Positions 9,277-20,405 are shown, counted from the stretch's first letter. The stretch is DNA of 64,000 nucleotides from Pseudonocardia sp. CNS-139 (GCA_001942415.1 MKJX01000055.1:32467-96466), one strand, 5' to 3'. Numbers and translations are program-made. The notes: generated by a model not told the origin, from the letters alone.

Positions 9277-11472
9277 GTGGCATTCGCGACGGAGATTCCC
9301 GGCAGCGCTGCGGACCGGCACATCCGGCAGGGCATGCCCGTGGCGCACTCGGAGTTCCGGCCGGTCGGGGAGATCCCCCGCGCGGGCGGGCAGTTCGAGG
9401 TGGTCAGCGAGTACAAGCCGGCGGGCGACCAGCCGACCGCGATCGAGGACCTGGAGCGGCGCATCCGGGCCGGCGAGCAGGACGTGGTGCTCCTGGGCGC
9501 CACCGGCACCGGCAAGTCGGCCACCACCGCGTGGCTGATCGAGCGGCTGCAGCGGCCCACGCTCGTGATGGCGCCCAACAAGACCCTCGCGGCGCAGCTG
9601 GCCAACGAGCTGCGCGAGATGCTGCCCCACAACGCGGTCGAGTACTTCGTGTCGTACTACGACTACTACCAGCCCGAGGCGTACATCGCGCAGACCGACA
9701 CCTACATCGAGAAGGACTCCTCGATCAACGAGGACGTCGAGCGGCTGCGCCACTCCGCCACGATGAACCTGCTCTCCCGTCGCGACGTCGTCGTCGTCGC
9801 GTCGGTGTCGTGCATCTACGGCCTGGGCACGCCGCAGTCCTACCTCGACCGGTCGATCAAGCTGGACGTCGGCGGCACCGTCGAGCGCGACGTGCTGCTG
9901 CGCGCCCTCGTCGACGTCCAGTACACGCGCAACGACGTCGCGTTCAACCGCGGCACGTTCCGGGTCCGCGGCGACACCGTGGAGATCATCCCGGCCTACG
10001 AGGAGCTGGCCGTCCGCATCGAGTTCTTCGGCGACGACATCGAGGCGCTCTACTACCTGCACCCGCTCACCGGCGACGTCATCCGGCAGGTCGAGGACGT
10101 GCGGATCTTCCCGGCCACGCACTACGTCGCGGGGCCGGAGCGCATGGAGCGCGCCGTCCACGACATCGAGCGGGAGCTGGAGGAACGGCTCGCCGAGCTG
10201 GAGCGCCAGGGCAAGATGCTGGAGGCGCAGCGGCTGCGGATGCGCACCCAGTACGACATCGAGATGATCCGCCAGGTCGGGTTCTGCTCGGGCATCGAGA
10301 ACTACTCGCGCCACATCGACGGGCGCGGCCCCGGCTCCGCGCCGGCCACGCTCATCGACTACTTCCCCGACGACTTCCTGCTCGTCATCGACGAGTCGCA
10401 CCAGACGGTCCCGCAGATCGGCGGCATGTACGAGGGCGACATGTCCCGCAAGCGCAACCTCGTGGAGTACGGGTTCCGGCTCCCGTCCGCGGTCGACAAC
10501 CGGCCGCTGACCTGGGAGGAGTTCACCGACCGCATCGGGCAGACGGTCTACCTGTCCGCCACGCCGGGGCCGTACGAGATGTCGCGCACCGGCGGCGAGT
10601 TCGTCGAGCAGGTCATCCGCCCCACCGGGCTGGTCGACCCGCACGTCGTCGTGAAGCCCACCAAGGGCCAGATCGACGACCTGGTGCACGAGATCCGGCA
10701 GCGCGCCGAGCGCGACGAGCGGGTGCTCGTCACCACGCTCACCAAGAAGATGGCCGAGGACCTCACCGACTACCTGCTGGAGCTGGGCATCCGGGTGCGC
10801 TACCTGCACTCCGAGGTCGACACGCTGCGCCGGGTGGAGCTGCTGCGGCAGCTGCGGCTCGGGGAGTTCGACGTGCTCGTCGGCATCAACCTGCTGCGCG
10901 AGGGCCTCGACCTGCCGGAGGTCTCGCTGGTCGCGATCCTCGACGCCGACAAGGAGGGCTTCCTGCGGTCGGGCACGTCCCTGATCCAGACGATCGGCCG
11001 CGCGGCGCGCAACGTGTCCGGCGAGGTGCACATGTACGCCGACAAGGTCACCGAGTCGATGCAGTACGCCATCGACGAGACGGAGCGCCGGCGCGCGAAG
11101 CAGGTCGCCTACAACGAGGCACACGGGCTCGACCCGCAGCCGCTGCGCAAGAAGATCGCCGACATCCTCGACCAGGTGTACCGGGAGGCCGAGGAGGTGC
11201 CGGTCGGCGGCTCGGGCCGCAACGCCTCGCGCGGCAAGCGCGCGGCGGGCGAGCCGGGCCGGGTGCCGGCCGCGGCCAGCTCGGGGGTCGTCGCCGGGCG
11301 CGACACCGCCAACATGCCGCGCGCCGAGCTGGCCGACCTCGTCCAGCAGCTCACCGACCAGATGCTCGGGGCGGCCCGCGACCTGCAGTTCGAGCTGGCG
11401 GCCCGGCTGCGCGACGAGATCGCCGACCTGAAGAAGGAGCTGCGCGGGATGGACGCGGCCGGCATCCGCTGA
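9277..11472 (+). CDS. uvrB: UvrABC excision nuclease subunit B
   Basis: UvrB, 731 residues, verifies DNA damage handed over by UvrA and loads UvrC in nucleotide excision repair. Seen in order: Walker [14 protein letters not shown], the damage-probing beta-hairpin region [26 protein letters not shown] (motif II), the helicase motifs [20 protein letters not shown] and [36 protein letters not shown] (motif VI), and the C-terminal UVR coiled-coil domain for UvrC ([26 protein letters not shown]). The gene has no frame slip. The GTG at 9277 was chosen from the leaderless -10 box and because longer forms add residues unlike UvrB. Confidence 0.97.
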   Translation: MAFATEIPGSAADRHIRQGMPVAHSEFRPVGEIPRAGGQFEVVSEYKPAGDQPTAIEDLERRIRAGEQDVVLLGATGTGKSATTAWLIERLQRPTLVMAPNKTLAAQLANELREMLPHNAVEYFVSYYDYYQPEAYIAQTDTYIEKDSSINEDVERLRHSATMNLLSRRDVVVVASVSCIYGLGTPQSYLDRSIKLDVGGTVERDVLLRALVDVQYTRNDVAFNRGTFRVRGDTVEIIPAYEELAVRIEFFGDDIEALYYLHPLTGDVIRQVEDVRIFPATHYVAGPERMERAVHDIERELEERLAELERQGKMLEAQRLRMRTQYDIEMIRQVGFCSGIENYSRHIDGRGPGSAPATLIDYFPDDFLLVIDESHQTVPQIGGMYEGDMSRKRNLVEYGFRLPSAVDNRPLTWEEFTDRIGQTVYLSATPGPYEMSRTGGEFVEQVIRPTGLVDPHVVVKPTKGQIDDLVHEIRQRAERDERVLVTTLTKKMAEDLTDYLLELGIRVRYLHSEVDTLRRVELLRQLRLGEFDVLVGINLLREGLDLPEVSLVAILDADKEGFLRSGTSLIQTIGRAARNVSGEVHMYADKVTESMQYAIDETERRRAKQVAYNEAHGLDPQPLRKKIADILDQVYREAEEVPVGGSGRNASRGKRAAGEPGRVPAAASSGVVAGRDTANMPRAELADLVQQLTDQMLGAARDLQFELAARLRDEIADLKKELRGMDAAGIR

Positions 11473-11481
11473 CCAGCCCGC

Positions 11482-11530
11482 CCTCGCAGCCCGTCGCGCC
11501 TGCTCGCAGCCCGCCGACGTGCTCCGAGCA
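11482..11530. repeat. REP-like intergenic element, copy 2
   Basis: CCTCGCAGCCCGTCGCGCC followed by a second half-unit (TGCTCGCAGCCCGCCGACG), sharing order and spacing with the element at 2156-2223. It lies just after the uvrB stop and ahead of the GT87 gene. The inverted half is only partly kept here. Confidence 0.55.
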
Positions 11531-11603
11531 GGCACCGCGTGCTGCGACGGCCGGGTGCCGGGTTACCGTGACGGGTGATCCGAGCGGAGGAGAGGGCAGC
11601 AGC

Positions 11604-12884
11604 GTGACGGTTGTCGGTGCGTCGTCCGCGCGCACACCCGTCGAGAAGCGGCTGCTCGGGCTGCTCCGCTCGCCGCGGCGGGTGCTGCTGGTCACCGGCC
11701 CGCTCCTGCTGCTCGCGCTCGCCGGCCTCGTCGTGCACACCGGCGGCCGGCACATCGACCTGGAGGTCTACCGGTTCGGCGTGCAGGCGTGGCTGTCCGG
11801 CGGCGACATGTACGGCCCGCTGCCCGAGACGTCCGGGCACATCGCGCTGCCGTTCATCTACCCGCCGTTCGCGGCGCTGCTGATGGTGCCGCTGGCCGTG
11901 GTGCCGTGGGGCGTCGCGTGGGTCGGGCTGCTGCTGCTCTCCGCGGCCGCGCTGGGCGGCACCCTCTACCTCGTCGCGCGCCGGGCCTGGCCGTCCGGCG
12001 GGCGGGCCGGGGCGCTGTCGGTGGCGTCCCTCGCGCTGCCGCTCGCGCTGTTCGTCTGGCCGGGGCGGGCGATCGACTTCGACGTGCCGGCCGACGGCCC
12101 GTCGATCGGGCTGGAGCCGGTGCTCCAGACGATCGAGTTCGGGCAGATCAACCTGCTGCTCATGGCGCTGGTCGCGGCCGACTGCCTGGTCGCGCGGCCG
12201 CGCTGGCCGCGCGGGCTGCTGGTCGGGATCGCGGCCGCGGTCAAGCTGACGCCCGCCGCGTTCGTGCTGTACTTCCTGCTGCGCAGGGACTACCGGGCCG
12301 CCGCGGTCGCGGCCGTCACCGGGGTCGCGGCGACACTCGTCGGGTTCGCGGTGCGCCCGCGCAGTCGATGCGGTTCTGGGCCGACCCGGCCGGCGGCGTG
12401 AGCGGCTCGCCGTTCTTCACCAACCAGACGTTCCAGGCGGTGCTCGTGCGGGCCGGGGTCGACGGCCACGGCGCGCACGGTGCTGTGGGTGCTGCTCGCG
12501 CTGGGCCTGCTCGCGCTGGCGGCGCCGGCGATCCGGCGGGCGCCCGCGCCGATCGCGCTGGTCGCCACGGCCGGGGTCGCGCTGCTCGTCTCGCCGACGT
12601 CGTGGTCGCACCACTGGGTGTGGGTGGCGCCCGCGCTGCTGGCGATGGCGGCCACGGCGTGGCGGCTGCGGTCGCGCGTGTGGGCGGTCGTCACGGTGGC
12701 GACCGCGGTGGTGTTCGTGGTCGCGCCGCACCAGTGGGTGCAGCCGCGTGCGGGCGACCAGGAGCTGACCTGGTCCCCGCTCCAGCAGATCGTCGGCAGC
12801 ACGTACGTCTGGTTCACCGTGCTGCTCTACGTGCTGCTGTGGCTCGCGTGGCGGTCCCGGCCCGCCCGGGAGCCGGCGTCGTGA
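11604..12884 (+). CDS. GT87/DUF2029 polyprenyl-phosphate mannosyltransferase-like membrane protein (two frame slips)
   Basis: About 426 residues, a polytopic GT-C membrane enzyme. The N-terminal loop after TM1 has HIDLEVYRFGVQAWLSGGDMYGPLP and FIYPPFAALLMVPLAVVPW, the usual GT87 acidic and YPP motifs; later QTIEFGQINLLLMALVAADCLV and GIAAAVKLTPAAFVLYFLL are also diagnostic. Such enzymes use polyprenyl-phosphate mannose outside the membrane in lipomannan or glycan assembly. A base is missing near 12353 (restores GFAVAPAQSMRFWADP) and one is extra near 12475. The C-terminal part (SPTSWSHHWVWVAPALL) is conserved in the family. Its stop overlaps the next start by GTGA. Confidence 0.85.
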
Positions 12885-13228
12885 CGCCCGCGGAGCTCGT
12901 CGCGTACTGCCTCGCCAAGCCGGGCGCCACGCCGGACCAGCCGTGGGAGGAGCACCTCGTCGCCAAGGTCGGCGGCAAGATCTTCGCGTTCCTCGGCGAG
13001 GGCACGCTCGGCGTCAAGTGCGGGCCGACCGCGGAGGAGGCCGCCGAGATCCGCGACCGCTACCCCGACCACGCCTCCGTCATGGCCTACATCGGGCGGC
13101 ACGGCTGGAACACCGTGGTGGTCGACGGCACCATCCCCGACGACGAGCTGCGGGAGCTGGTGGACGAGTCGTACGCGGCGGTCGTCGCGAAGCTGCCGAA
13201 GCGGCTGCGCCCGCCGATCTCGGGCTGA
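12881..13228 (+). CDS. MmcQ/YjbR family DNA-binding protein
   Basis: A 115-residue protein with the YjbR alpha/beta fold: TPAELVAYCLAKPGATPDQPWEEHLVAKVGGKIFAFLG, then VKCGPTAEEAAEIRDRYP and HGWNTVVVDGTIPDDELRELVDESYAAVVAKLPK. Members have a double-wing DNA-binding-like fold, but biochemical roles are poorly defined. It is translationally coupled to the GT87 gene (GTGA overlap). Confidence 0.88.
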   Translation: MTPAELVAYCLAKPGATPDQPWEEHLVAKVGGKIFAFLGEGTLGVKCGPTAEEAAEIRDRYPDHASVMAYIGRHGWNTVVVDGTIPDDELRELVDESYAAVVAKLPKRLRPPISG

Positions 13229-13262
13229 GCTGCGACCCTCACCCTGGGGCAGACTGCTGACC

Positions 13263-13667
13263 ATGGCGATCCCCGTCCAGGTCACCGTCGACGCTCATGA
13301 TCCCCGCACCCTCGCGTCGTTCTGGGCGGTCGCGCTCGGGTACGTGCTGGAGCCGCCGCTGCCGGGCTACCTGATCCGCAGCGGGAACGCCGCGGAGGCC
13401 CGCGAGCAGTACACGGCGATCGTCGACCCGACGGGGGTCGGTCCGCGGGTGCTGTTCCAGCGGGTGCCCGAGTCGAAGTCGGTGAAGAACCGCGTGCACC
13501 TGGACGTCAACGCCAGTGCCGGGGCGGTCGACCCGCGGGCGGCGGTGCGCCGGCTCGCCGAACGGCTGGTCGCCGCGGGCGCGAGCCTGCTGCACGAGCG
13601 GGACGAGGCGGCCGGCTGGTGGCTCGTGATGGCCGACCCCGAGGGCAACGAGTTCTGCATCCAGTGA
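13263..13667 (+). CDS. VOC/glyoxalase-like domain protein
   Basis: A 134-residue protein containing two beta-alpha-beta-beta-beta modules typical of the VOC superfamily: TVDAHDPRTLASFWAVALGY, then KNRVHLDVNA, and WWLVMADPEGNEFCIQ at the end. The HLDV and EGNEFC residues are the usual metal-ligand positions. It probably acts on or binds a small molecule in the cytoplasm. The ATG at 13263 has CAGACT 8 bases upstream, so it may be leaderless. It converges with the LysR gene with 3 bases between stops. Confidence 0.85.
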   Translation: MAIPVQVTVDAHDPRTLASFWAVALGYVLEPPLPGYLIRSGNAAEAREQYTAIVDPTGVGPRVLFQRVPESKSVKNRVHLDVNASAGAVDPRAAVRRLAERLVAAGASLLHERDEAAGWWLVMADPEGNEFCIQ

Positions 13668-13670
13668 GAG

Positions 13671-14579
13671 CTATCCGCGTGCCGTGATCGCGTCCGCCTC
13701 CGCCCGCAGGGCCCTGAGCACGGTCTGGACGGCCGGGCGCTCGGCCGTGCTCGTCCGCAGCACGGCCTCGACGAGCCGGGCCGCGCGCACCCCGGCGAGC
13801 GGCCGGCGGGCCAGCCGGTCGCCCTGGTCGCCGGTGGAGTAGCGGGGGAGCAGCGCGATGCCGTGCCCGGTCGCGACGAGCTCGGCGGTGACCGAGAAGT
13901 CGTTGATCCGCTGGACCACGCGCGGGGTGTGGCCGGTGCGGACGGCGAGCGTGCGCAGCACGTCGTCGACGGGCCAGCCGACCTCCACGCTGATCCACGG
14001 CTCGCCGGTCAGCTCGTCCAGCCCGAGCCGGGGGCGGGCGGCGAGCGGGTGCCCCGGCGGGAGCACGACGTCGAGCGGCTCGCGCAGCAGCGGCACGACG
14101 AGCCAGCGGTCGGTGGCCGGCGGCGGTGCGGTCTCGTCGCGGTGGCTCACCACCACGTCGAAGTCGGCGGCGAGGGCCGCGACGTCGGCCGGCGTGAGGT
14201 CGACGTCGCGGCACACCGGCCGGACCTCGGGCACGGCCGCGAGCCGGCGCAGCAGGCCGGGCAGCAGCATCCGCGCCCCGGACGGGAAGAGCGCGATGCG
14301 CACCGGCCCGCCCGGCGTGGTGCGCAGCCGTTCGACGGCGGCGTCCGCCCGGGCCAGCGCCGTGAGCACGGCCTCGGCCTCCGCGACCAGTGCCCGTCCG
14401 GCGGCGGTGAGGCGCAGGCCGCGGCCGGCGGGCTCGGTGAGCGTCAGCCCGACCTCCTGCGCGAGCGCCTTGAGCTGCTGGGACACCGCGGACGGGGTGA
14501 AGGACAGCGCGGCCGCGACCGCCGTGACCGAGCCGCGGTCGGCCAGCTCACGCAGCAGCCGCAGGCGCTGGACGTCCAT
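13671..14579 (-). CDS. LysR family transcriptional regulator
   Basis: A 302-residue LysR regulator: N-terminal winged helix (MDVQRLRLLRELADRGSVTAVAAALSFTPSAVSQQLKALA) followed by a two-lobed effector domain from about residue 90. It diverges from an EamA transporter gene 71 bases away, and LysR proteins usually control such a divergent neighbour; regulation of the exporter in response to its substrate is therefore likely. The gap contains TTCAG and CTGAG half-sites that may be its operator. Confidence 0.9.
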   Translation of the reverse strand: MDVQRLRLLRELADRGSVTAVAAALSFTPSAVSQQLKALAQEVGLTLTEPAGRGLRLTAAGRALVAEAEAVLTALARADAAVERLRTTPGGPVRIALFPSGARMLLPGLLRRLAAVPEVRPVCRDVDLTPADVAALAADFDVVVSHRDETAPPPATDRWLVVPLLREPLDVVLPPGHPLAARPRLGLDELTGEPWISVEVGWPVDDVLRTLAVRTGHTPRVVQRINDFSVTAELVATGHGIALLPRYSTGDQGDRLARRPLAGVRAARLVEAVLRTSTAERPAVQTVLRALRAEADAITARG

Positions 14580-14650
14580 GTAGCGAGTCTAAAGAGAGCC
14601 TTCAGATCTATTCGATGGTCTTCTGAGTCGCGGGCGGCGAGGCTGGAGCC

Positions 14651-15576
14651 GTGAGCGTCCGCGACCGCCTGCTGGCCGGCTTCGTCGCCGTGCTGTGGGG
14701 CGGCAACTTCCTGGCCATCCACGTCGGGCTGGAGCACTTCCCGCCGCTGTTCCTGGCCGCGCTGCGGTTCGCGGTGCTCGCGCTGCCGGCGCTGCTGCTC
14801 GTCCCGCGGCCGCAGGTGCCGCTGCCGCTGGCTGCTGGGCTACGGGATCGGGTTCGGCACCGTGCAGTTCGTGTTCCTGTTCGTCGCGATGGACGTCGGG
14901 ATGCCGACGGGGCTCGCGTCGCTCGTGCTGCAGGCCTCCGCGCCGTTCACGGTGCTGCTGGGCGTGCTGTTGCTGCGCGAGCGGCTCACGCGGCGGCAGG
15001 CCGTCGGGATCGCGCTGGCAGTGCTCGGGCTGGCCGCGATCGCCGCGGCCCGCGCGCAGTCGGCGGCGCTGCTGCCGGTGCTGCTCACCCTGGTCGGGGC
15101 GCTGGGCTGGGCGTTCGGCAACCTCGCGAGCCGGCTCGCGGCGCCGCCGAACCCGCTGCACTTCACGCTGTGGATGTCGGTGGTGCCGCCGCTGCCGCTG
15201 CTCGCGATGTCGCTGGTCTGGGAGGGCCCGACGCCGGTTGGGACGCGCTGCGGGCGGCCGTCACGCCGGCGGGGCTGCCGGGTGTGCTCGCGCTCGTCTA
15301 CCTCGTGGTGCTCGCGACCCTCGTCGGCTCCGGGATCTGGACGGGCCTCATGCGCCGGCACCGGCCGGGGTGGTGGCGCCGTACTCTCTGCTGGTGCCGG
15401 TCGTCGGAATGGGGCTGGCCGCCGCGGTGCTGGGGGAGCGGCCCAGCCCGCTGGAGATCGGCGCCGCGGTGGTGATCATCGGCGGCGTGCTGCTCGGCAC
15501 GCCGCGCGCGACCACGGTGCGCGACCAGCCGGTTCACTCGGTCGAGTGGAACCGGCGGGCTCCGGATTCCGTCTAA
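14651..15576 (+). CDS. EamA/DMT family transporter (three frame slips)
   Basis: About 308 residues with two EamA repeats of five membrane helices: LLAGFVAVLWGGNFLAIHVGLEHFPPLFLAALRF starts the first and LLTLVGALGWAFGNLASRLA the second; VAPYSLLVPVVGMGLAAAVLGERPSPLEIGAAVVIIGGVLL is a textbook C-terminal motif. Members export amino acids or other metabolites; the RhtA/YdcZ-type substrate is unknown. Slips: an extra base near 14828 and missing bases near 15230 and 15360. The GTG start at 14651 places the first helix correctly. It diverges from the LysR gene, its likely regulator. Confidence 0.85.
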
Positions 15577-15656
15577 GCCACAAGGAACGAGGCGGGCGGG
15601 CAGCGACGCGATCGATGGGAGGGCGCGGCGACCGCCTGGGATCACCGGAGTGCCGG

Positions 15657-18600
15657 TCACGGACCCGCGTGCATGTAGCAGGCCCAGGCCGAGGGGGTGA
15701 GGGGCTGCTCGGCCCGCACTTCGCGCACGGCCAGGTGCAGGGCCGCCGCGGGTCCGTCCCCGGCGTGAAGGCGCTGGTAGAAGTCGTTCGCGAGCCGCGC
15801 GGCGGTGGCGTCCCCGGCGGGCCACAGGGTGCCCACCACGTGCCGGTAGCCGGCGAGCTGGAACGCCGACGCGATGTGGATCGACTCGTCGGCGAGCCGC
15901 TCGGCGCCGCGGGCGGTGGAGCACGCCGCGAGGAACGCGAGCTCGGCGTCGCGGAGCCGGAGCCGGCCGACGTCGCGCACGGCCAGCGGCCCGTCGTGCA
16001 GCACGAGGTGGCTCTCGGACGGCTGCTGCGGGTCGCTCACGGCGTGGCACGCGAAGTGCGCCCATCCGCACCGGGCGAGCGCGGCCAGCACGGCGTCGCG
16101 GCCGGCGCCGGCGTCGGTGAGCCGGACGGTGCGGGCGTCGCCGAGACCGGCCGCCTCGGCGACCGCCGCCGGGAGCGGTGGCAGGTCCGGGGTCTCGGCC
16201 ATGCGGACGGTCAGCAGCGCCGGGTCCGGGACGGCGGGGCGGGAGCGGGCGTGCTGCAGCGCGCGCAGCGTCGGCGTGTACGACGAGACGACCCGGTCGA
16301 TCACGGACCGCCCGGGCTGGTCGTGGTGCCCGGCCGCGTGCAGCGGCAGGAAGTTGAGCAGGCCCGTCGGCGACCACCAGATGCGCGGCCAGGGCGCCCC
16401 GTCGGCATGGGCCTCTGTGTGCCCGAGCGCGTCGAGCACGGGTTCGGCGACGGCGTCCCACAACCAGCCCAGCACCATCCGCACCATGCCCTGCGTGTGC
16501 ATGCGGACGGGGAGGTCGTCGACCGCGTTCATGAAGTCGGTCGCCGTCGTGAACGCGCCTGCCATGTGCCAGAGCATCGTCGAGGTGAGCCCCGGCAGCC
16601 GTACCGCACGCACGCCGGCCGCGGTGACGACCAGCGCGTCGCAGCGGAGGTCGCTGACGTTGACGACGACCACCGCGCCGTCGTCCGTGCTCGGGAGCAG
16701 GTCCTCGACCGGTGGCGGCGCCCCGAAGCCGGCGAACCCGGGCAGCGCCCGCACCCGGGCCATCGTGGCGTCCCACTCGCGGACGAGCGCGTGCCGGTCG
16801 AGCACGGAGTCCAGGTCCGCGTCCGGGTTCGGGTCGGCGGCCGGCCGGTCGTCCTTGGCGTCCAGCAGGTGGGTCAGCCCGTCGACCTCCGCGGCGAGGC
16901 CGGGTGCGGCGGCCCGCAGGTCCGTCAGCTCCGTGCGGGTGTCGAGCGCGTACGACAGCAGGACGCCCCGGCCCTGTTCGAGCAGCGTCAGCGCGCCCTC
17001 GGGATCGCCGACCCGCAGGGCCCACGCGGCGGCGTCGAGGTGCACGCCGTCGAGGTGGGCGAGCTGGTACTCGGCGTCGACGCGGCTCAGGTTCCGCCCG
17101 GCCACGCGGGGGAGCAGCCGTACCGCCTCCGCGTAGGCCGTGGCCGTCTCGTCGTCCTCGTGGAGCCCGGCCACCGCCTCGCCCCACGCCTTGCAGGCCG
17201 CCAGCCGGAGCGACGGCGGTGCCGCCGGCATGCGGGCGGCCGCCCGGTACGCGTCGGCCACGCGGCGGGTGCGGCGCTGGGTCGGCAGCCCGGCCGTCGC
17301 GTAGGCGTTCGCCTGCACGATCAGCCGACGGGCGCGGGCCGGATGGTCCTCGGGCGTGGCGGCGAGCGCGCGGCGGGCCATCCGCACGGCCTCGCGGACG
17401 GCCCCGCGCTCCCCGGTGGCGGCGAGCAGGTTCAAGGCGGACGCGAGGTTGCTCTGCAACAGCGGCAGCTCCGGATGGCCGGGCGGCGCGAGCTCGACCG
17501 CCCGGCGTCCCACCGCGATCACCTCGTCGAGCACCGCCCGGCGTTCCAGGGCGAACGCCTCGTCCATCACCGCGCGGTCCCTCTGGTGGGCGTGGCGCAG
17601 GCCCAGCGCGTGGGCCAGGTTCGCCAGCCGGGTGGGCAGTGCCGGGTGCCCGGCCGCGGTCGCCGCGACGACGACGCGGCCGATGTCGATCGCCTCGTCG
17701 AGGGGCTCCTCGTCGTCGGTGCCACCGTGGAGCGCGGTGAGCTGCACGACGAGGTTGGCCCGGATCCGCGTCGCGTCCGCATGCCCGTCCGGGAGGGCCG
17801 CGAGCGCACGCCGGTTCGCGGCGATCGCCTCCCGCACACCGCCGAGGTCGCCGGTGGCCGCGTACCGCGCCCGCAGTGCGGTGGCGAGCGTGCTGAGCCG
17901 GGCCGTCGTGGGGCCGCCCGCCCGGGCCGCCGAACGCAGCGCGGTGATCGACTCGTCCAGCTCGCCCGCCCCACCGAACCGGTCGTGATGCTGGTGGAGG
18001 ACGTTGCCGAGGGCGTCGAGCAGAACGGCCGGCTGCTCGCCGGCGTGTGCGGCGAGGGCGTCGCGCACGAGGGTCAGCCCCTCGTCGAACCGCCCGTCGC
18101 GGCCGAGCGTCTGGGCGAGGACCGCGATCCGCTCGTCCTGCTTCTCGCCCGGCGCGCCCAGCTCGACGGCCCGCCGCGACGCGGCGATCGCGTCGGCCAG
18201 CCCCGAGCCGGTGCGCTCGTACTGCAGCAAACACGTCACCGCGAGGTTGTGCCAGACCGCGGGCTCGTCGGTGGGCAGCAGCGACCGGAAGCCCGCCTCC
18301 GCGCGACGTGCCACGGCCGGGTCGGAGCTCGCCTTCGCGAGGTCCAGCGCGGCGGACGCGGCGAGCGCCGTGGCCCGCGCGCGGACGTCGGCGTCGATGT
18401 CGGGGCGGCGCAGCACGCCGTCGCAGATCGTCTCGGCCTCGGCGGACGCGTCCAGGTCGCCTGCGTGTTCCCGCGGACCTGCAGCAGGTACGCCAGGTCC
18501 AGCGTGAGCCCCGCCGGGGCCGCGGCGCCTCGGACGGCCAGCAGCCGCCGGTGCACGGCGACCGCCTCGTCGACGACGTCCGGCTCGGGCCGCCACGTGA

Positions 18601-20039
18601 CCCGCTCCCAGAGGAGCCGGGCCAGGTCGGTGAGCCACTTCGGCACGAGGTCCCGGTTCACCGGCACCATCGCCAGCGAGCTGCGCAGCACCGCGGCCGT
18701 GGCGTCGAGGCGGGCGAGGTTCCCGGGGTCGTCGAGCGACCCTGCCGGGTCTCCGCCGTGTTCCAGCGCGGCGAGCAGGTGCGGCCGGTCCGTGAGGGTC
18801 GCCAGCTCCCGGAGCGCGTCGTCGACGGCGGCGCGGTCGACGGCGGGGTCACCCCGCGCCATCCGGGCCTGGCGGGCGGCCGCGAGGACGCTGAGGCAGG
18901 TCGCCCGGTCCGGCGCCGCCGGTCCGCTGCGCGCGGCGAGATCGTCCGCCATGGTCGTGGCCAGCACGAACGTCTCGTCCCCGAGCGGGTTCTCGCCGTC
19001 GAGCAGCAGCCGGTTCGTCACGATGCTCACTGCCGAACGTCGCTCCGCGCTTCCCGGCTCGAACTCCGGGGCCGCGGCGCACGCGAACCGCACCGCCTCG
19101 TCGACGTTGCCCGCGTTGTCCAGCGCCGTGGCCAGGTGCAACGTGCGGAACGGGTGCAGCGGGTCGGCGGGGTCGCCCGTGTGGTAAGCGGCTCGGGCGG
19201 CGGCGACGACCTCGGGCAGGAACACGCGGGCCGTCGCGGCGTGCTCCGGCGGCCGGCCGGCGGCCGCGTTTGACGGCGCCCACGGCCGCGGCGATCGCGT
19301 CGTCCCGGTCGTCCGGTCCGGCCCGGGGGAGCACCTGCCGCGCGACCTGCACGGCCTCCTGCAACGGGGCCGGGTCCTCGGTGCGTTCCGCCGTGATGAC
19401 AAGCGCCCGGCCGAGCACGGTCAGCAGCGGCACCGGCGGCTCGCCCTGCGCCGCGTCGCGCGCCTCGCGGAGCCGGGTGATCGCCTGCGCCAGGTCGGCC
19501 GGGTCGGCCCGCGCGTCGTAGCGGCGCAGGAGGGTCTCGCCGAGCAGCCACAGGAGGTCCGCGCGGTGCGCCGCGGGTGCGGCCGCCACCGCCGCTTCGA
19601 CGATCGGCAGCGCCATGTCGTAGGCGACCGGCCGCTCCAGCCCGGTCCCCAGCGCGATCGTCGCGACCGCGGTGGCGGCGAGCCGCTCGTGCTCCGCCTG
19701 TTCGCCGTAGTGCTCGGCGAGGTGCGCGACGAGCTGCGGCGGGAGCGGGCGCGGGTCCACGAAGTAGAGGGGGGTGAGCAGCAGCTCCGCGATCCGGAGC
19801 GACGCCTGCGCCGGCTCGCCGAGCAGCGACCACCGGTTCCAGTGCAGCATCCCGGCCACGAACAGGATGCGCATCTCCGGCAGGTCCGGCGCACTTCCGA
19901 GCACGTCCAGCAGCGCATCGGCCTCGGCCACGGCGTCGTCCCCGACGGCGGTGGCGTCTCCTGCGTGGGCCGCCGCGGCCCGGGCCGCCACCCGCTGCAG
20001 CAGGTCGGACCACCCGTGACCGGAACCGCCGTGATCCAC
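15657..20039 (-). CDS. Giant TPR-CHAT protein, caspase-like protease of a predicted conflict system (two frame slips)
   Basis: About 1460 residues. Roughly 1050 residues of helical TPR-like repeats (recurring AIAANRRALAALPDGH, RLANLAHALGLRHAHQ, AVELAPPGHPELPLLQSNLASALNLLAATGE) lead into a C-terminal CHAT (caspase HetF-associated) domain. The catalytic pair is visible: His in WAHFACHA at about residue 1332 and Cys in AFLAACSTARG at about 1373, followed by ESIHIASAFQLAGYRHVVGTLWPAGD. CHAT proteases cleave target proteins when TPRs or partners sense a trigger. An extra A in the run near 19270 and a missing base near 18460 were corrected. The GTG at 20039 is set by a -10 8 bases upstream. It diverges from a small Cys protein and a membrane protein. 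Confidence 0.85.
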
Positions 20040-20046
20040 GAGCGCG

Positions 20047-20059
20047 ATCCTGCCAGGAT
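20047..20059. promoter_or_regulatory. Symmetric divergent promoter of the CHAT locus
   Basis: ATCCTGCCAGGAT is a near-perfect palindrome providing CAGGAT on both strands. Each -10-like hexamer ends 8 bases before a start codon: GTG 20039 on the minus strand and ATG 20067 on the plus strand. Both genes would be leaderless and compete for one promoter patch. Confidence 0.45.
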
Positions 20060-20066
20060 GGGCCGG

Positions 20067-20405
20067 ATGAACGCCGACGATCATCTGGCCGGCTTCTGCC
20101 GCACGTTGCCCCGGCTGCGGGACGTCGCGCGCAGCCAGGGCCTCACCGCCGAGCTCGCGACCGTGCTGCGCGAGGTGCGCGACGGCGCCCCGATCGCGCC
20201 GCTGCTGCCGCGCCTGGGCATCCCCGCCGACGTGCTGCGGGCGGGCTACCAGGCCGTGCCGCTGCTCACCGGGCGCCCGGCCGGCGAGGTGTACACGTGC
20301 CCGTGGGACGCGTGCAGCCGGGTGGTGCCGCGCGAGCCCGGCGGCCCGGTGCCGGACGAGCGGTGCTGGGTGCTCGACGAGCCCCTCCGGCCCGGGCGCG
20401 CGTGA
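20067..20405 (+). CDS. Small protein of the CHAT locus, possible zinc knuckle
   Basis: A 112-residue protein not recognised as a named family. The N-terminal two-thirds is helical (FCRTLPRLRDVARSQGLTAELATVLREVRDG), the middle resembles a short winged or CHAT-partner helix set (LLPRLGIPADVLRAGYQAVPLL), and the C-terminus has TCPWDACSRVV and RCW, which could form a one-zinc ribbon. It diverges from the TPR-CHAT gene and overlaps the next membrane-protein gene by GTGA, so it probably acts with both, for example as an adaptor or substrate of the protease. That role is inference from context. Confidence 0.7.
   Translation: MNADDHLAGFCRTLPRLRDVARSQGLTAELATVLREVRDGAPIAPLLPRLGIPADVLRAGYQAVPLLTGRPAGEVYTCPWDACSRVVPREPGGPVPDERCWVLDEPLRPGRA

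Noticed and set aside
8710..11535. A 941-codon minus-strand frame opposite uvrB
   Set aside because: Only its last part (DUF402, 8710-9225) looks like protein; the rest mirrors uvrB.
14580..14650. TTCAG/CTGAG half-sites before the LysR/EamA pair as another copy of TTCAG-N6-CTGAA
   Set aside because: The spacing is far longer (about 15 bases) and the arms are imperfect; it fits a LysR site better.
14862..19187. A very long plus-strand open frame opposite the CHAT gene
   Set aside because: It is the antisense of real coding sequence in a GC-rich genome; composition is Arg/Gly/Pro-rich with no recognisable domains.
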